From: Rhodospirillaceae bacterium
GTDB lineage: Bacteria; Pseudomonadota; Alphaproteobacteria; Bin65
Direction of reading: 5' to 3'
Assembly (NCBI GenBank): GCA_009840595.1
Contig: VXNK01000165.1
Coordinates: forward strand, 45,011-109,010
DNA: 64,000 nt
Position 1 is the first letter of the stretch. Every line of letters begins with the position of its first letter. The notes beneath the pieces are model-generated. The model was given only the letters and a program-made list of their open reading frames with translations. It had not been told where the DNA came from and ran no database searches. The position numbers and the translations under genes were made by a program. Of the stretch, positions 15,741-24,336 are shown piece after piece.

Positions 15741-16715
15741 CTATTTCTTCTTCATGCCCGCCCTGACCTTGGCCCAGGCGGCGGCTTCGGCCTGGACTTC
15801 CTTCGTCAGGCCCTCCGTTCCCTGGTAGTTCGCCGCCAGCTTGCGGCGCTCGATGAAGGTCTGGACCGGCTCGGAATTGATCGCTGCCTTGAGCGCGCCG
15901 TCGAGCTTCGTCTTGACATCCGCCGGCAGGCCCTTGGGCGCCGCCATGATGTAGGCGCCGCAGAAGGAGATGTCGTAGCCCATCTCCTTGAGCGTCGGCA
16001 CCTTGTCGGACGGCGCGTTGAGCCGCCGGTCGTCGGTCGCCGCGATCACCCGCACCTCGCCCTTGCGCAGATAGGGGATGTGGTGGCCGCCGCTCCAGCC
16101 GAGATCGACATGGCCGCCGAGGACCTGCTGGATCACCGCCGGCGTGCCCTTGACGTTGATGACCCGCAGCTTGACGCCGTTCTTCCCGGCCAGATGGCGC
16201 ATCAGGAAGGTCGCCGGCGGCGCCGGGGACGAGGCCGAAAGGGCCTTGCCGCCCTTGGCCGCGGCGAAGGCAGCCTTCAGCGACGTGTAGGGCGATTTCG
16301 ACCCGACGAAGATCACGCATTGGGCCCGGGCGATCGAGGCCAGCAGGGTCGCGTCGTTCACGCCGTAGCGCTTCTTTTTCGCGAACACCGGGTTGAACGA
16401 CCAGGTGCTGGTGACCGCGATGCCGATGGTGTAGCCGTCCGGCTTCGCCTTGGCGAGCGCCGCCGCCAGCACGCCGCCGCCGGCCCCGGCCTTGGCCGTC
16501 GGCACCACCGGCTGGCCGAGGGTGCCTTCCATATGCTTGGCGATCAGCCGGCCGACCGTGTCGACGCCGCCGCCGGCGCGGAACCCGACCAGCATCGTGA
16601 TCGGTTTCTCGGGATAGCCGGCCGCGAGGGCTGCCGCGCCAAAGCCTGTCGCGGCGGTCAGGGCGGCCAGTCCGGCCGCAGCAATGGCTCTCAGGCTGCA
16701 AGTCTTTCCGTTCAT
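15741..16715 (-). CDS. tctC: Tripartite tricarboxylate transporter substrate-binding protein TctC
   Basis: A 324-residue periplasmic binding protein of the Bug/TctC family. A signal peptide of about 31 residues ends at ALA before YPEKPITMLVGF, and the family hallmarks GGGVDTVGRLIAKHME and TAKAGAGGGVLAA follow. A GGAGG site lies about nine bases before the ATG at 16715. It heads tctCBA, the three components of a sodium- or proton-driven carboxylate uptake system. Being downstream of betA (240-base gap) hints at a link to quaternary amine metabolism, without proof. Confidence 0.92.
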   Translation of the reverse strand: MNGKTCSLRAIAAAGLAALTAATGFGAAALAAGYPEKPITMLVGFRAGGGVDTVGRLIAKHMEGTLGQPVVPTAKAGAGGGVLAAALAKAKPDGYTIGIAVTSTWSFNPVFAKKKRYGVNDATLLASIARAQCVIFVGSKSPYTSLKAAFAAAKGGKALSASSPAPPATFLMRHLAGKNGVKLRVINVKGTPAVIQQVLGGHVDLGWSGGHHIPYLRKGEVRVIAATDDRRLNAPSDKVPTLKEMGYDISFCGAYIMAAPKGLPADVKTKLDGALKAAINSEPVQTFIERRKLAANYQGTEGLTKEVQAEAAAWAKVRAGMKKK

Positions 16716-16956
16716 CGCGATTTTTCCTCCCTATTTTTCTTCCCGCGGGGGCCGCACGCGCGGCCGGAGCGAAAGTGTGCCGCGACCCGAACGCCCTTTC
16801 AAGGGGCCGCCGGGCCAGGCGGCGCGCCGGCAAATCCGCCGCCCGCCAGCATGTCGGGCGCAGCGATGCCGGTTTCCCGCCATTGTCCGGGGGCGGCCGG
16901 GCCACCGCAGCGGCGCCGCGGCCGGGGGCCACTCTCCGCGGCCCGTCGCCGTCCGC

Positions 16957-18615
16957 TCATCGCTGCGCCGTCTCCCAATTCTCCGCCACATAGGCCGGCG
17001 CGTCCGATGGCGGCAGGGGGTCGCGGCCGCGGATGGCGTCGGCGGCCTTTTCGGCGATCATGATGGTCGGCGCGTTGAGGTTGCCGGTGGTGATCGCCGG
17101 CATGATCGAGCTGTCGACCACGCGCAGGCCCTCCATGCCGTGCACCCGGCCCTGTGGATCGACCACGGCCATCGGATCGGTGCCCATCTTGCAGGTGCCG
17201 CTGGGATGGTAGGCGCTCTGCACGGTCTCGCGCACGAAGGCGTCGATCTCGTCGTCGCTCTGCACCGCGTCGCCCGGCGCCAGCTCGTCGCCGCGATACG
17301 GATCGAAGGCCGGCTGGGCGAAGATTTCCCGGGTCAGGCGCACGCAGGCGCGCATCTCCGCCCAGTCGTCCTCGTGGCTCATATAGTTGAACAGCACCTT
17401 CGGCGCCGCGCGCGGATCGGCCGAGGCCAGGCGGACCGTGCCGCGCGATTTGGAGCGCATCGGCCCGGCATGGGCCTGGTAGCCGTGGCAGCGCACCCGC
17501 TGGCTCATGTCGTAGGACGCCGCCAGCGGCAGGAAGTGATACTGGATGTCGGGCCAGCGGACGCCCGGCTGCGAGCGGATGAAACCGCCGGATTCGAAAT
17601 GGTTGGTCGCGCCGAGCCCGGACCTGAAGGCGATCCAGCGCATGCCGATCAGCCCCATTTGCAGCAGCCCGGTCGCCGAATGGAGCGTGATCGGCTTCGT
17701 GCAGGCCTGCTGGAGATAGAGTTCCAGATGGTCCTGCAGGTTTCCGCCGACGCCGGGCAGGTCGTGGACGACCCCGATGCCGTGCTCCTGCAGGTGCCCG
17801 GCCGGGCCGACGCCGGAGAGCATCAGCAGTTGCGGCGCGTTGATCGGGCCGCCGCTCAGGATAATTTCGCGGCGGGCGCGGGCGGTGCGCAGCGCGTCGC
17901 CCTGCCGGTATTCGACGCCGCGCGCGCGCCGGCCGTCCAGGATCAGCCGCGTCGCCAGCGCACCGCTCGCCACATGCAGGTTGGCGCGTCGGCGCGCCGG
18001 CTTCAGGTAGGCGTTCGCCGTGCTCCAGCGCCGGCCGCGATGGACCGTCATGTCCATCGGTCCGAAGCCTTCCTGGCGATAGCCGTTCATGTCGGCGGTA
18101 CGGCCGTAACCGGCCTGCACGCCGGCTTCGATAAAGGCCGTGTAGAGCGGGTTGGCCAGGGTGCCGCGCGAGGTGTGCAGCGGCCCGGAGTCGCCGCGAT
18201 AGTCGTCGCCGCCCGCGCCGAAACTCTCGGCCTTGCGGAAATAGGGCAGCACCTCGGCATAGGACCAGCCGGGTGCGCCGCCTTCCGCCCAGCCGTCGTA
18301 ATCCAGGGCGTTGCCGCGGACATAGGCCATGCCGTTGATCGATGAGGAGCCGCCGATCACCCGGCCGCGCGGGCAGTGCAGGCGCCGCCCGCCCAAGTGC
18401 GGCTCAGGCTCGGTCCAATAGGACCAGTTATAGCGCCGGCGGCCCTGGGCGATGGCGAGCGCGCTCGGCATTTGCAGGAAGATACTGCGGTCGCTGCCGC
18501 CGGCCTCGAGCAGCAGCACGGTCGCGCCGCCGTCCTCGGTCAGCCGGCTGGCCAGCACGCATCCCGCCGAGCCCGCGCCGATCACGATATAGTCAAATGC
18601 CCGATTTTCGCTCAT
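16957..18615 (-). CDS. betA: Choline dehydrogenase (GMC oxidoreductase)
   Basis: A 552-residue FAD enzyme oxidising choline to betaine aldehyde and often on to glycine betaine. It begins with YIVIGAGSAGCVLASRLTE (FAD site) and contains RYNWSYWTEPEP, GRVIGGSSSINGMAYVRGNA, FNYMSHEDDW and the catalytic-region SAYHPSGTCKMG, all closely matching the E. coli BetA sequence I recall. Length matches BetA. The ATG at 18615 is divergent from choX, with a 15-base palindrome between. No betaine aldehyde dehydrogenase is in the window. Membrane association is expected. Confidence 0.9.
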   Translation of the reverse strand: MSENRAFDYIVIGAGSAGCVLASRLTEDGGATVLLLEAGGSDRSIFLQMPSALAIAQGRRRYNWSYWTEPEPHLGGRRLHCPRGRVIGGSSSINGMAYVRGNALDYDGWAEGGAPGWSYAEVLPYFRKAESFGAGGDDYRGDSGPLHTSRGTLANPLYTAFIEAGVQAGYGRTADMNGYRQEGFGPMDMTVHRGRRWSTANAYLKPARRRANLHVASGALATRLILDGRRARGVEYRQGDALRTARARREIILSGGPINAPQLLMLSGVGPAGHLQEHGIGVVHDLPGVGGNLQDHLELYLQQACTKPITLHSATGLLQMGLIGMRWIAFRSGLGATNHFESGGFIRSQPGVRWPDIQYHFLPLAASYDMSQRVRCHGYQAHAGPMRSKSRGTVRLASADPRAAPKVLFNYMSHEDDWAEMRACVRLTREIFAQPAFDPYRGDELAPGDAVQSDDEIDAFVRETVQSAYHPSGTCKMGTDPMAVVDPQGRVHGMEGLRVVDSSIMPAITTGNLNAPTIMIAEKAADAIRGRDPLPPSDAPAYVAENWETAQR

Positions 18616-18636
18616 CCAGGTATCCCGCCGCGCCGG

Positions 18637-18651
18637 ATATTGCGGCAATAT
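18637..18651. promoter_or_regulatory. Palindromic operator candidate between betA and choX
   Basis: A perfect palindrome, ATATTGC-G-GCAATAT, in the 115-base gap between the divergent betA and choX starts. It is AT-rich in a GC-rich context, 21 bases from the betA ATG and 79 bases from the choX ATG. The position suits a shared choline-responsive repressor such as a TetR-type BetI, although no betI gene is in the window. Confidence 0.45.
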
Positions 18652-18730
18652 GGCCGCCGTGCTCGCCGAGCCGGCGCCCCGGGTCGCCGGAAGGGGCGCG
18701 AATCGGAAACCGTATAGGGAGGAAATTCCG

Positions 18731-19684
18731 ATGACAAGACGCGTGCAACTGGCGGCGATCGGAGCCGTTTCCGCCATGCTGTTTTCGACCGCCGGCTGGG
18801 CGGCCGATCCGGCGTCCTGCAAGAATGTCCGTTTTTCCGACGTCGGCTGGACGGACATCACGTCGACCACGGCGGCGACATCGGTGGTGCTCAAGGCGCT
18901 GGGCTACAATCCGAGCGCGAAGGTGCTGTCGGTCCCGGTCACCTACAAGGGCCTCAGCAGCGGCGAAATCGATGTCTTCCTCGGCAACTGGATGCCGACC
19001 ATGGAAGGCGACATCAAGGAGTACCGAGAGGACGGGACGGTCGAGACCATCGCGAGGAATCTGGTCGGGGCGAAATACACTCTGGCGGTTAACAAGCTGG
19101 CGGCCGACGGCGGCATCAAGAGCTTCGGCGACATCGCCAAATACCGCGAGCAGCTCGAGGGCAAGATCTACGGCATCGAGCCGGGCAACGACGGCAACCG
19201 GCTGATCCAGGACATGATCGCGAAGAACGCTTTCGGCCTGAAGGGCTTCAAGGTGGTCGAGTCGAGCGAAGCCGGCATGCTGGCCCAGGTCGTCCGCGCC
19301 AACCGCAAGAAGCAGTGGATCGTGTTCCTGGGCTGGGAGCCGCATCCGATGAACGCCAAGTTCGACATGACCTATCTCGCCGGCGGCGACGACTGGTTCG
19401 GACCGAATTTCGGCGGCGCGGAGGTCTTCACCAACGTCCGCAAGGGCTACGCCGAAGACTGCCCCAATGTCGGCAAGCTGCTGAAGAATCTCGTGTTCAC
19501 GCTGGCGATGGAAAACGAGATCATGACCGCGATCCTGGACGAGAAGAACCCGCAGGAGCCGCAGAAGGCGGCGACGGCATGGCTCAAGAAAAATCCCGGC
19601 ATCCTGAAGGGCTGGCTCAAGGGCGTGACGACCCTGAGCGGCGGCGACGGCATGGCCGCCGTCAACAAGGCGCTGGGCCTCTAG
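18731..19684 (+). CDS. choX: Choline ABC transporter substrate-binding protein
   Basis: A 317-residue periplasmic binding protein. A signal peptide ends at GWA near residue 24. The mature part carries CKNVRFSDVGWTDITSTTA, VFLGNWMPTMEGDI, YGIEPGNDGNRLIQDM and FLGWEPHPMNAKF, closely resembling rhizobial ChoX, including tryptophans and tyrosines used for the cation-pi box. The start is fixed by GGGAGGA at 18717-18723, seven bases before the ATG. It is followed by a stem-loop, then choW and choV. It supplies choline for BetA, encoded divergently. Confidence 0.93.
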   Translation: MTRRVQLAAIGAVSAMLFSTAGWAADPASCKNVRFSDVGWTDITSTTAATSVVLKALGYNPSAKVLSVPVTYKGLSSGEIDVFLGNWMPTMEGDIKEYREDGTVETIARNLVGAKYTLAVNKLAADGGIKSFGDIAKYREQLEGKIYGIEPGNDGNRLIQDMIAKNAFGLKGFKVVESSEAGMLAQVVRANRKKQWIVFLGWEPHPMNAKFDMTYLAGGDDWFGPNFGGAEVFTNVRKGYAEDCPNVGKLLKNLVFTLAMENEIMTAILDEKNPQEPQKAATAWLKKNPGILKGWLKGVTTLSGGDGMAAVNKALGL

Positions 19685-19708
19685 CCGCCCTTACCGCCGG
19701 ACCGGCAA

Positions 19709-19740
19709 CCGTGCAGGCGGTGCAACCCACGCCTGCACGG
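19709..19740 (+). promoter_or_regulatory. Intercistronic stem-loop between choX and choW
   Basis: An 11-bp perfect inverted repeat (CCGTGCAGGCG / CGCCTGCACGG) with a ten-base loop, just after choX. There is no T run, so it is more likely an mRNA-stabilising or processing hairpin keeping the binding-protein message abundant relative to the permease genes than a full terminator. Confidence 0.5.
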
Positions 19741-19787
19741 CCGCCCGGCCGGTCGCCCGAGAGGTCGCCCGGAAGGCCGGATACCCC

Positions 19788-20651
19788 GTGGGGTCGTCCT
19801 TGGACTGGCTGACAGACGAGAAGATCCCCCTCGGCAGGTGGATCGAAACCTTCGTGGATTTCCTGCTGGACCGCGGAGCCTGGTTCTTCGACTACCTGTC
19901 CGATGCCCTGGAATTCTTGATCGAGGGCGTGACCGGCCTTGCGCTGGCCATGCCCTCGCTTCTGCTCGTCGCCCTGCTCGCCGGCTTCGCCTTCTGGCTG
20001 CACCGGTCGTGGAAGCTGGCCGTCGCCGTCTTGCTCACCCTGCTGCTGGTCATCAACCTCGGCTACTGGGAGAACACGGTCCAGACCTTCACCCTGATCC
20101 TGTTCTCCACCCTGATCTGCATCGTCGTGGGCGTGCCGGTCGGCATCGCCGCGGCGCACCGGCCCTGGCTCTACAACGCCATTCGCCCGGTGCTCGACCT
20201 GATGCAGACCATTCCGACCTTCGTCTACCTGATCCCGACCATGATCATGTTCGGCCTGGGCGTGGTGCCGGGGCTGATCTCCACGGTGATCTTCGCGATT
20301 CCGGCGCCGATCCGCCTGACCCATCTCGGCGTCTCCGGCGTGCCCCGGCCGCTGATCGAGGCCGGTGAGGCCTTCGGCGCGACCCGGCGGCAGCTGCTGT
20401 GGAAGGTCGAACTGCCCCACGCCATGCCGACCATCATGGCCGGCGTCACCCAGTGCATCATGCTCAGCCTCTCCATGGTCGTGATCGCGGCGATGGTCGG
20501 CGCGCCGGGGCTCGGCGTGCCGGTGCTGCGCGCGCTCAACACGGTGAACATCGCCAAGGGGTTCGAGGCCGGCCTCGCCATCGTCATCGTCGCCATCCTG
20601 CTCGACCGCATCTGCAAGCAGCGCGGCGGCGGCACCGGCCAGCGGGGCTGA
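19788..20651 (+). CDS. choW: Choline ABC transporter permease
   Basis: A 287-residue inner-membrane permease of the ProW/OpuAB family with about six spans. The N-terminus (MGSSLDWLTDEKIPLGRW) and the pattern VLDLMQTIPTFVYLIP followed by MIMFGLGVVPGLISTVIFAIPA are family signatures. The EAA-like loop is at EAGEAFGATRRQLLWKVELP. The start is GTG at 19788. It forms the channel between ChoX and ChoV; its stop is three bases from the proposed choV start. Confidence 0.92.
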   Translation: MGSSLDWLTDEKIPLGRWIETFVDFLLDRGAWFFDYLSDALEFLIEGVTGLALAMPSLLLVALLAGFAFWLHRSWKLAVAVLLTLLLVINLGYWENTVQTFTLILFSTLICIVVGVPVGIAAAHRPWLYNAIRPVLDLMQTIPTFVYLIPTMIMFGLGVVPGLISTVIFAIPAPIRLTHLGVSGVPRPLIEAGEAFGATRRQLLWKVELPHAMPTIMAGVTQCIMLSLSMVVIAAMVGAPGLGVPVLRALNTVNIAKGFEAGLAIVIVAILLDRICKQRGGGTGQRG

Positions 20652-20654
20652 GCC

Positions 20655-21875
20655 ATTCACGCGATCGAACTGAAGGATGTCGACATCCTGTTCGGCGGCG
20701 ATACCCGGGCCGCCCTACAGATGCTCGACCGGGGCGCGGACCGGCAGGAAATCCAGGATGCCACCGGCGCGGTGGTCGGCGTCGCCGGCGCCTCGCTCGC
20801 CGTCCGTCCGGGCGAGATCTGCGTGCTGATGGGCCTCTCCGGTTCCGGCAAGTCGACGCTCATGCGCGCCGTCAACGGCCTGTGCCGGGTCGCCCGCGGC
20901 CAGGTGCTGGTGCAGGACGGCGAAGCGGCGCTCGACATGGCCGGCTGCGACGCCGCCACCCTCCGGCGCATGCGCATGGAGCGCATCGCCATGGTGTTCC
21001 AGCAGTTCGCCCTGCTGCCCTGGCGCACGGTGCACGAGAATGTCAGCTTCGGCCTCGAATTGCGCGGGACGAACCGGGCCGAGCGCGACGCCGTCGTCGC
21101 GGAGAAGCTGAAGCTGGTCGATCTCGACCGCTGGGGCGACAAGTATGTCCACGAACTGTCCGGCGGCATGCAGCAGCGCGTCGGCCTCGCCCGGGCGCTG
21201 GCGACGGATTCCGATATCCTGCTCATGGACGAGCCCTTCTCGGCGCTCGACCCGCTGATCCGCGAGCATCTGCAGGACGAGCTGCTCGACCTCCAGCGCC
21301 GGCTCGGCAAGACGATCCTGTTCGTCAGCCACGACCTCAACGAAGCGCTTAAGCTCGGCCGCCATATCGCGATCATGGAGGCGGGCCGGATTGTCCAGTT
21401 CGGCGAACCCGAGGAGATCGTGCTCAACCCGGCCAACGCCTATGTCGCCGAGTTCGTCGCCCATATGGACGCGCTCAACGTGCTGCGCTGCCGCTCGCTG
21501 ATGACGCCGGTCGCCGACATAAGGCGCGACGGCGAGACATTGCGGCTCGACTGGTCCGGCCTCAACCGGCTGAAGCTGAACGGGAAGGGCGAACCGGTCG
21601 AGGCCAGCATCGAGCCCGCCCCGGCGGCGATCCGGCACTACACGCCGGAGACGGATACGGCGGCTCTGGCCGGCGACACGATCTGCGCGGCGACGCCGGA
21701 CCTCAGGATGCGCGTGGCGATCGAGCTGCGCCACTGCACCGGCCGGCCCGTCCTGATGATGGAGGACGGCAAGCTGGTCGGCGTGATCGGCGACGACGAA
21801 ATCTACCGCGGCCTGATGAGCCAGGGCAGCGCCGGCGCGCCGGCGGGCGACGACGGGGCAACCGAAAACAACTGA
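20655..21875 (+). CDS. choV: Choline ABC transporter ATP-binding protein, apparent ATT start
   Basis: A 406-residue ATPase of the glycine betaine/choline importer group. Walker A GLSGSGKST, signature LSGGMQQRVGLARAL and Walker B ILLMDEPFSALDP are intact, and a CBS-like region occupies the C-terminal third. The first ATG (20721) would cut off a conserved N-terminus: the 22 codons before it read IHAIELKDVDILFGGD, the expected ChoV/ProV beginning, and are preceded by the in-frame choW stop. The only sensible start is therefore a rare ATT at 20655 (or CTG at 20670). A sequencing error is the alternative. Confidence 0.88.
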   Translation: MHAIELKDVDILFGGDTRAALQMLDRGADRQEIQDATGAVVGVAGASLAVRPGEICVLMGLSGSGKSTLMRAVNGLCRVARGQVLVQDGEAALDMAGCDAATLRRMRMERIAMVFQQFALLPWRTVHENVSFGLELRGTNRAERDAVVAEKLKLVDLDRWGDKYVHELSGGMQQRVGLARALATDSDILLMDEPFSALDPLIREHLQDELLDLQRRLGKTILFVSHDLNEALKLGRHIAIMEAGRIVQFGEPEEIVLNPANAYVAEFVAHMDALNVLRCRSLMTPVADIRRDGETLRLDWSGLNRLKLNGKGEPVEASIEPAPAAIRHYTPETDTAALAGDTICAATPDLRMRVAIELRHCTGRPVLMMEDGKLVGVIGDDEIYRGLMSQGSAGAPAGDDGATENN

Positions 21876-21997
21876 CGTTCGGTCAACTAATGTCCGATCG
21901 GTATTCTTTTGCTATTTTGATTGTGTTACATTATGGGTATTAACTATGTCTAATTGCACATAACCAATCTAGGCTGGGATTGCTGTAGGGGTATGCA

Positions 21998-22013
21998 CCC
22001 AATTGGAATTGGG
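21998..22013. promoter_or_regulatory. Palindrome upstream of the AT-rich gene pair
   Basis: CCCAATT-GG-AATTGGG, a perfect 7-bp inverted repeat with a two-base centre, about 50 bases before the small membrane-protein start. The 190-base gap from choV is AT-rich with no gene. Weak promoter-like hexamers (TTGATT at 21917, TAACTA at 21941) precede it, so the palindrome would sit just downstream of a transcription start, suitable for a repressor. Confidence 0.35.
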
Positions 22014-22065
22014 CCGAGTTTACGGACACTGCCGACGTCCATACGGGAGCTACTAGGATTGCTCA

Positions 22066-22230
22066 ATGTCCGAACGCCCCGATTGGCTGACGCTCATCCT
22101 CACCCGCGGCTTATTTGGCTTGCCTAGTGTCTCCCCGTTTCGCTTTCTTCTCAGTTTTGTGGTGTGGGGAATATTTTGGTGTTCGGTCATTGTCGGAATG
22201 CTCGCTGTTATTCTCGATAGCGCGCCATAA
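22066..22230 (+). CDS. Small single-span membrane protein, unknown function
   Basis: A 54-residue protein from an ATG with TAGGA (22054-22058) seven bases upstream. Residues about 26-50 form one long hydrophobic helix rich in Phe, Val, Ile and Trp. The N-terminus is polar with two Arg, so N-in/C-out topology is likely. It lies 18 bases before the PD-(D/E)XK-like gene and shares its AT-rich composition, so the two probably form an operon. I recognise no family. Confidence 0.5.
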   Translation: MSERPDWLTLILTRGLFGLPSVSPFRFLLSFVVWGIFWCSVIVGMLAVILDSAP

Positions 22231-22248
22231 ATTCTAGGAGGAAACGAA

Positions 22249-22866
22249 ATGGCAAGTAAGATTTGGACGAATCGAGTTTCGAAAACAATGAAAGTTATAG
22301 GTGAAGAATTTTGCGATAATGAACTGGCTTATTTGGCGCTCACTTCGAAGGTCGAGCGCCCGATTGTCGACAAATTGGCGTTTTGTCTACACCGAGACTA
22401 TGAAAAATTCGATGTTGCAAGGGAATGGACCAAGCCAAACGAAATTCAACGTGTCGATCTCGCTGTTCTTGACCATAACTCGCCGCGTCTTCTTCTTGAA
22501 GCCAAGGCAATGTATGGCTTCGATATGTTTTCTTCCGATGCAAATAAACGGAAATATCGATGTAGGGTAAAAAAAGATGTAAAGAAACTGACGAAGTTCA
22601 GACCAAATTACGTCGTCGAAAGAACGGCGATGATCCTACTTACTGATACGAATTGCTGCGTCAATGATAAATTCAGTCAAGTAGTGAAATATTTGCGCAA
22701 ACTTCAGGGGCCCGCCATAAGCTTCGATAAACTCAAATATGAAGTTGAGGACAACTTTAAGTGTCGACCGATACATTCGTCCGGAAGCATTTGCGCCGGC
22801 TACGAATTTGGCGTTAATGTCACTGTTCACTACTGGCTATTCGGGCCTTTTTCAGCTGAAGAATGA
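22249..22866 (+). CDS. PD-(D/E)XK nuclease-like hypothetical protein
   Basis: A 205-residue protein, strongly AT-rich compared with its neighbours. The start is set by a strong AGGAGG at 22236-22241, seven bases before the ATG. Asp70 in RVDLAVLD and Glu84-x-Lys86 in LLLEAKAM make the D...ExK active-site pattern of restriction-endonuclease-fold proteins. A preceding helix with acidic residues (around 51-59) and a Lys-rich segment (99-117) fit a nucleic-acid-binding role. The C-terminal part has no recognised domain. The motif is seen; nuclease activity is inferred. Composition suggests horizontal transfer. Confidence 0.65.
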   Translation: MASKIWTNRVSKTMKVIGEEFCDNELAYLALTSKVERPIVDKLAFCLHRDYEKFDVAREWTKPNEIQRVDLAVLDHNSPRLLLEAKAMYGFDMFSSDANKRKYRCRVKKDVKKLTKFRPNYVVERTAMILLTDTNCCVNDKFSQVVKYLRKLQGPAISFDKLKYEVEDNFKCRPIHSSGSICAGYEFGVNVTVHYWLFGPFSAEE

Positions 22867-22952
22867 GCGAATTCGGATTGTTGCTATGCTGGGCATAACT
22901 GCTCGACTCCCCTACCTGTTCCACCCCAACACCGGTCGGCGCGCTTGCCGGA

Positions 22953-24101
22953 TTAGCCAAACAGTTCGGATTGCTGCCCGGCCTCCTCGAACGGATCGTC
23001 CGATAGTTTCGGCAATCTGATTTCTTCCCGGATGGCCCTGACGTTCGCGCCGGCGACATAGTGGCGGCCGCGTCGTTCGCCGCGGGCTTCGAGAAGACCG
23101 GCGTCCACAAGGCTCTTGAGGTCCCTGCTCGCCAGGTTGTTGGAGATGTCGGCAGAGGCCCGATAAGAGGAATTGCGCACCCGGATGCCGGTCGCCGCTT
23201 CGAGCAACGCCATGACCGTCCGTTCGTGAAGTCCGTGCCTGTGAACTTCTACGGCGAACGCGTCGTACAATCTCTCCCATTCCCGCGTCCGGCGAAGCAG
23301 CGTCTGGGCCTGCCGGTAGTGGCCCAGAATGCAAAACCGCACCCAGGGCCGGCTGTCGCGCCGCGGGTTCCAGCCGCCGCCGCCGACTTCCCCCAGCACG
23401 TTGTAATAGGCCTGCTGGTTCCGGCCGATATACTCCTCGATGCTCGAGAAGATCGGCGCCACGATCCCCTCGTTGGCGAGCACCGCGGTCTGCAAGCAAC
23501 GTGCGACCCTGCCGTTGCCGTCGGAAAACGGATGAAGCATGGCGAGGTTCAGGTGGACCATCGCGGCCTTGACGACGATCGGCGGCGATTCGGGATCGTT
23601 CAGGTAGTCGATGAGTTCGCCGACCAGCGGCTCCAGCGCATCGCGGTCGACACCTTCATGGACGATCTCGCCGGTTTCGGAGCTCCGCACGCAGACCCAT
23701 CCCGGCCGGTAATTTCCCGGGTTCGCGGCGAGATCGTGCTGCGTGATCATGAAGTGGACAGCCAGCAGCACATCCGTGTTGAAAACGAAGCTGTCGTCGC
23801 GGCATCGCTGCAGGATGTAGTCCATCGCTGACCGATACCCTTCCACGGCCTGCCATGTCGCCTTGTCGGCATCGGCCGGCTCCTCGTTGTCGATGACGGC
23901 GACGGCATCTTCGGTGGAAATGTTGATCCCCTCAATGCTGTTCGACGCGCGCATGGCGCGGGCGCGGGTCAGACGCGCCAGAAGGCCCGTCCATCGGCGG
24001 GGCGATTGCGCGACATAGTATCGAAGGTCGTGGCGCATCGCTTCGATCCGGTCGAGAACCCGCCGCTCGTCCGGACTGGGCGCCTCGTAGCGGAACAACA
24101 T
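22953..24101 (-). CDS. Fic family protein (AMP/nucleotide transferase) with winged-helix C-terminus
   Basis: A 382-residue Fic protein. The catalytic motif HPFSDGNGR is complete (His190 to Arg198). The inhibitory helix motif S-x-x-x-E-G (Ser53 to Gly58, SNSIEG) lies N-terminal, so this is a class II enzyme held off by its own Glu57. The C-terminal 90 residues look like a winged helix (SADISNNLASRDLKSLVDAGLLE), suggesting autoregulation or DNA binding. The start at 24101 sits beside two ATGCAAC direct repeats. It is next to the AT-rich island, on the opposite strand. The target protein is unknown. Confidence 0.88.
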   Translation of the reverse strand: MLFRYEAPSPDERRVLDRIEAMRHDLRYYVAQSPRRWTGLLARLTRARAMRASNSIEGINISTEDAVAVIDNEEPADADKATWQAVEGYRSAMDYILQRCRDDSFVFNTDVLLAVHFMITQHDLAANPGNYRPGWVCVRSSETGEIVHEGVDRDALEPLVGELIDYLNDPESPPIVVKAAMVHLNLAMLHPFSDGNGRVARCLQTAVLANEGIVAPIFSSIEEYIGRNQQAYYNVLGEVGGGGWNPRRDSRPWVRFCILGHYRQAQTLLRRTREWERLYDAFAVEVHRHGLHERTVMALLEAATGIRVRNSSYRASADISNNLASRDLKSLVDAGLLEARGERRGRHYVAGANVRAIREEIRLPKLSDDPFEEAGQQSELFG

Positions 24102-24122
24102 GCAACATATCCATTATGCAAC
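24100..24122. promoter_or_regulatory. Direct repeats ATGCAAC at the fic start
   Basis: ATGCAAC occurs at 24100-24106 and again at 24116-24122, 16 bases apart, overlapping the Fic start codon. The adjoining 24123-24190 is unusually AT-rich and should hold the fic promoter. Since the Fic protein ends in a winged-helix domain, self-binding here is a reasonable guess. The remainder of 24102-24336 shows no gene. Confidence 0.3.
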
Positions 24123-24336
24123 CGACTATAAATCAATTAATAACTGTTCTTACGTCAATTGACAACAGCATATGGTGCATCGGGATAGCCAAACGTATGC
24201 GCCCGGCCGCTCGCGGCTCCGGCCGGGAGGGCGCCCTGGCGGCCGGTGTTGCGGCACCCCGCCCGCCGGTCCAGTCTGTCCGGTCGAAATCGCCCGGCCC
24301 GATCTACGGGCGGGACGGACCGGCGGGAGGCCGGCG

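Noticed and set aside
17154..17390. Arg/Ser-rich plus-strand frame inside betA
   Set aside because: It overlaps a strongly conserved gene on the other strand and has no ribosome site or family similarity.
21876..22065. tRNA or small RNA in the AT-rich gap after choV
   Set aside because: No cloverleaf, T-loop consensus or terminator-like end could be found; only a palindrome and weak promoter hexamers are visible.
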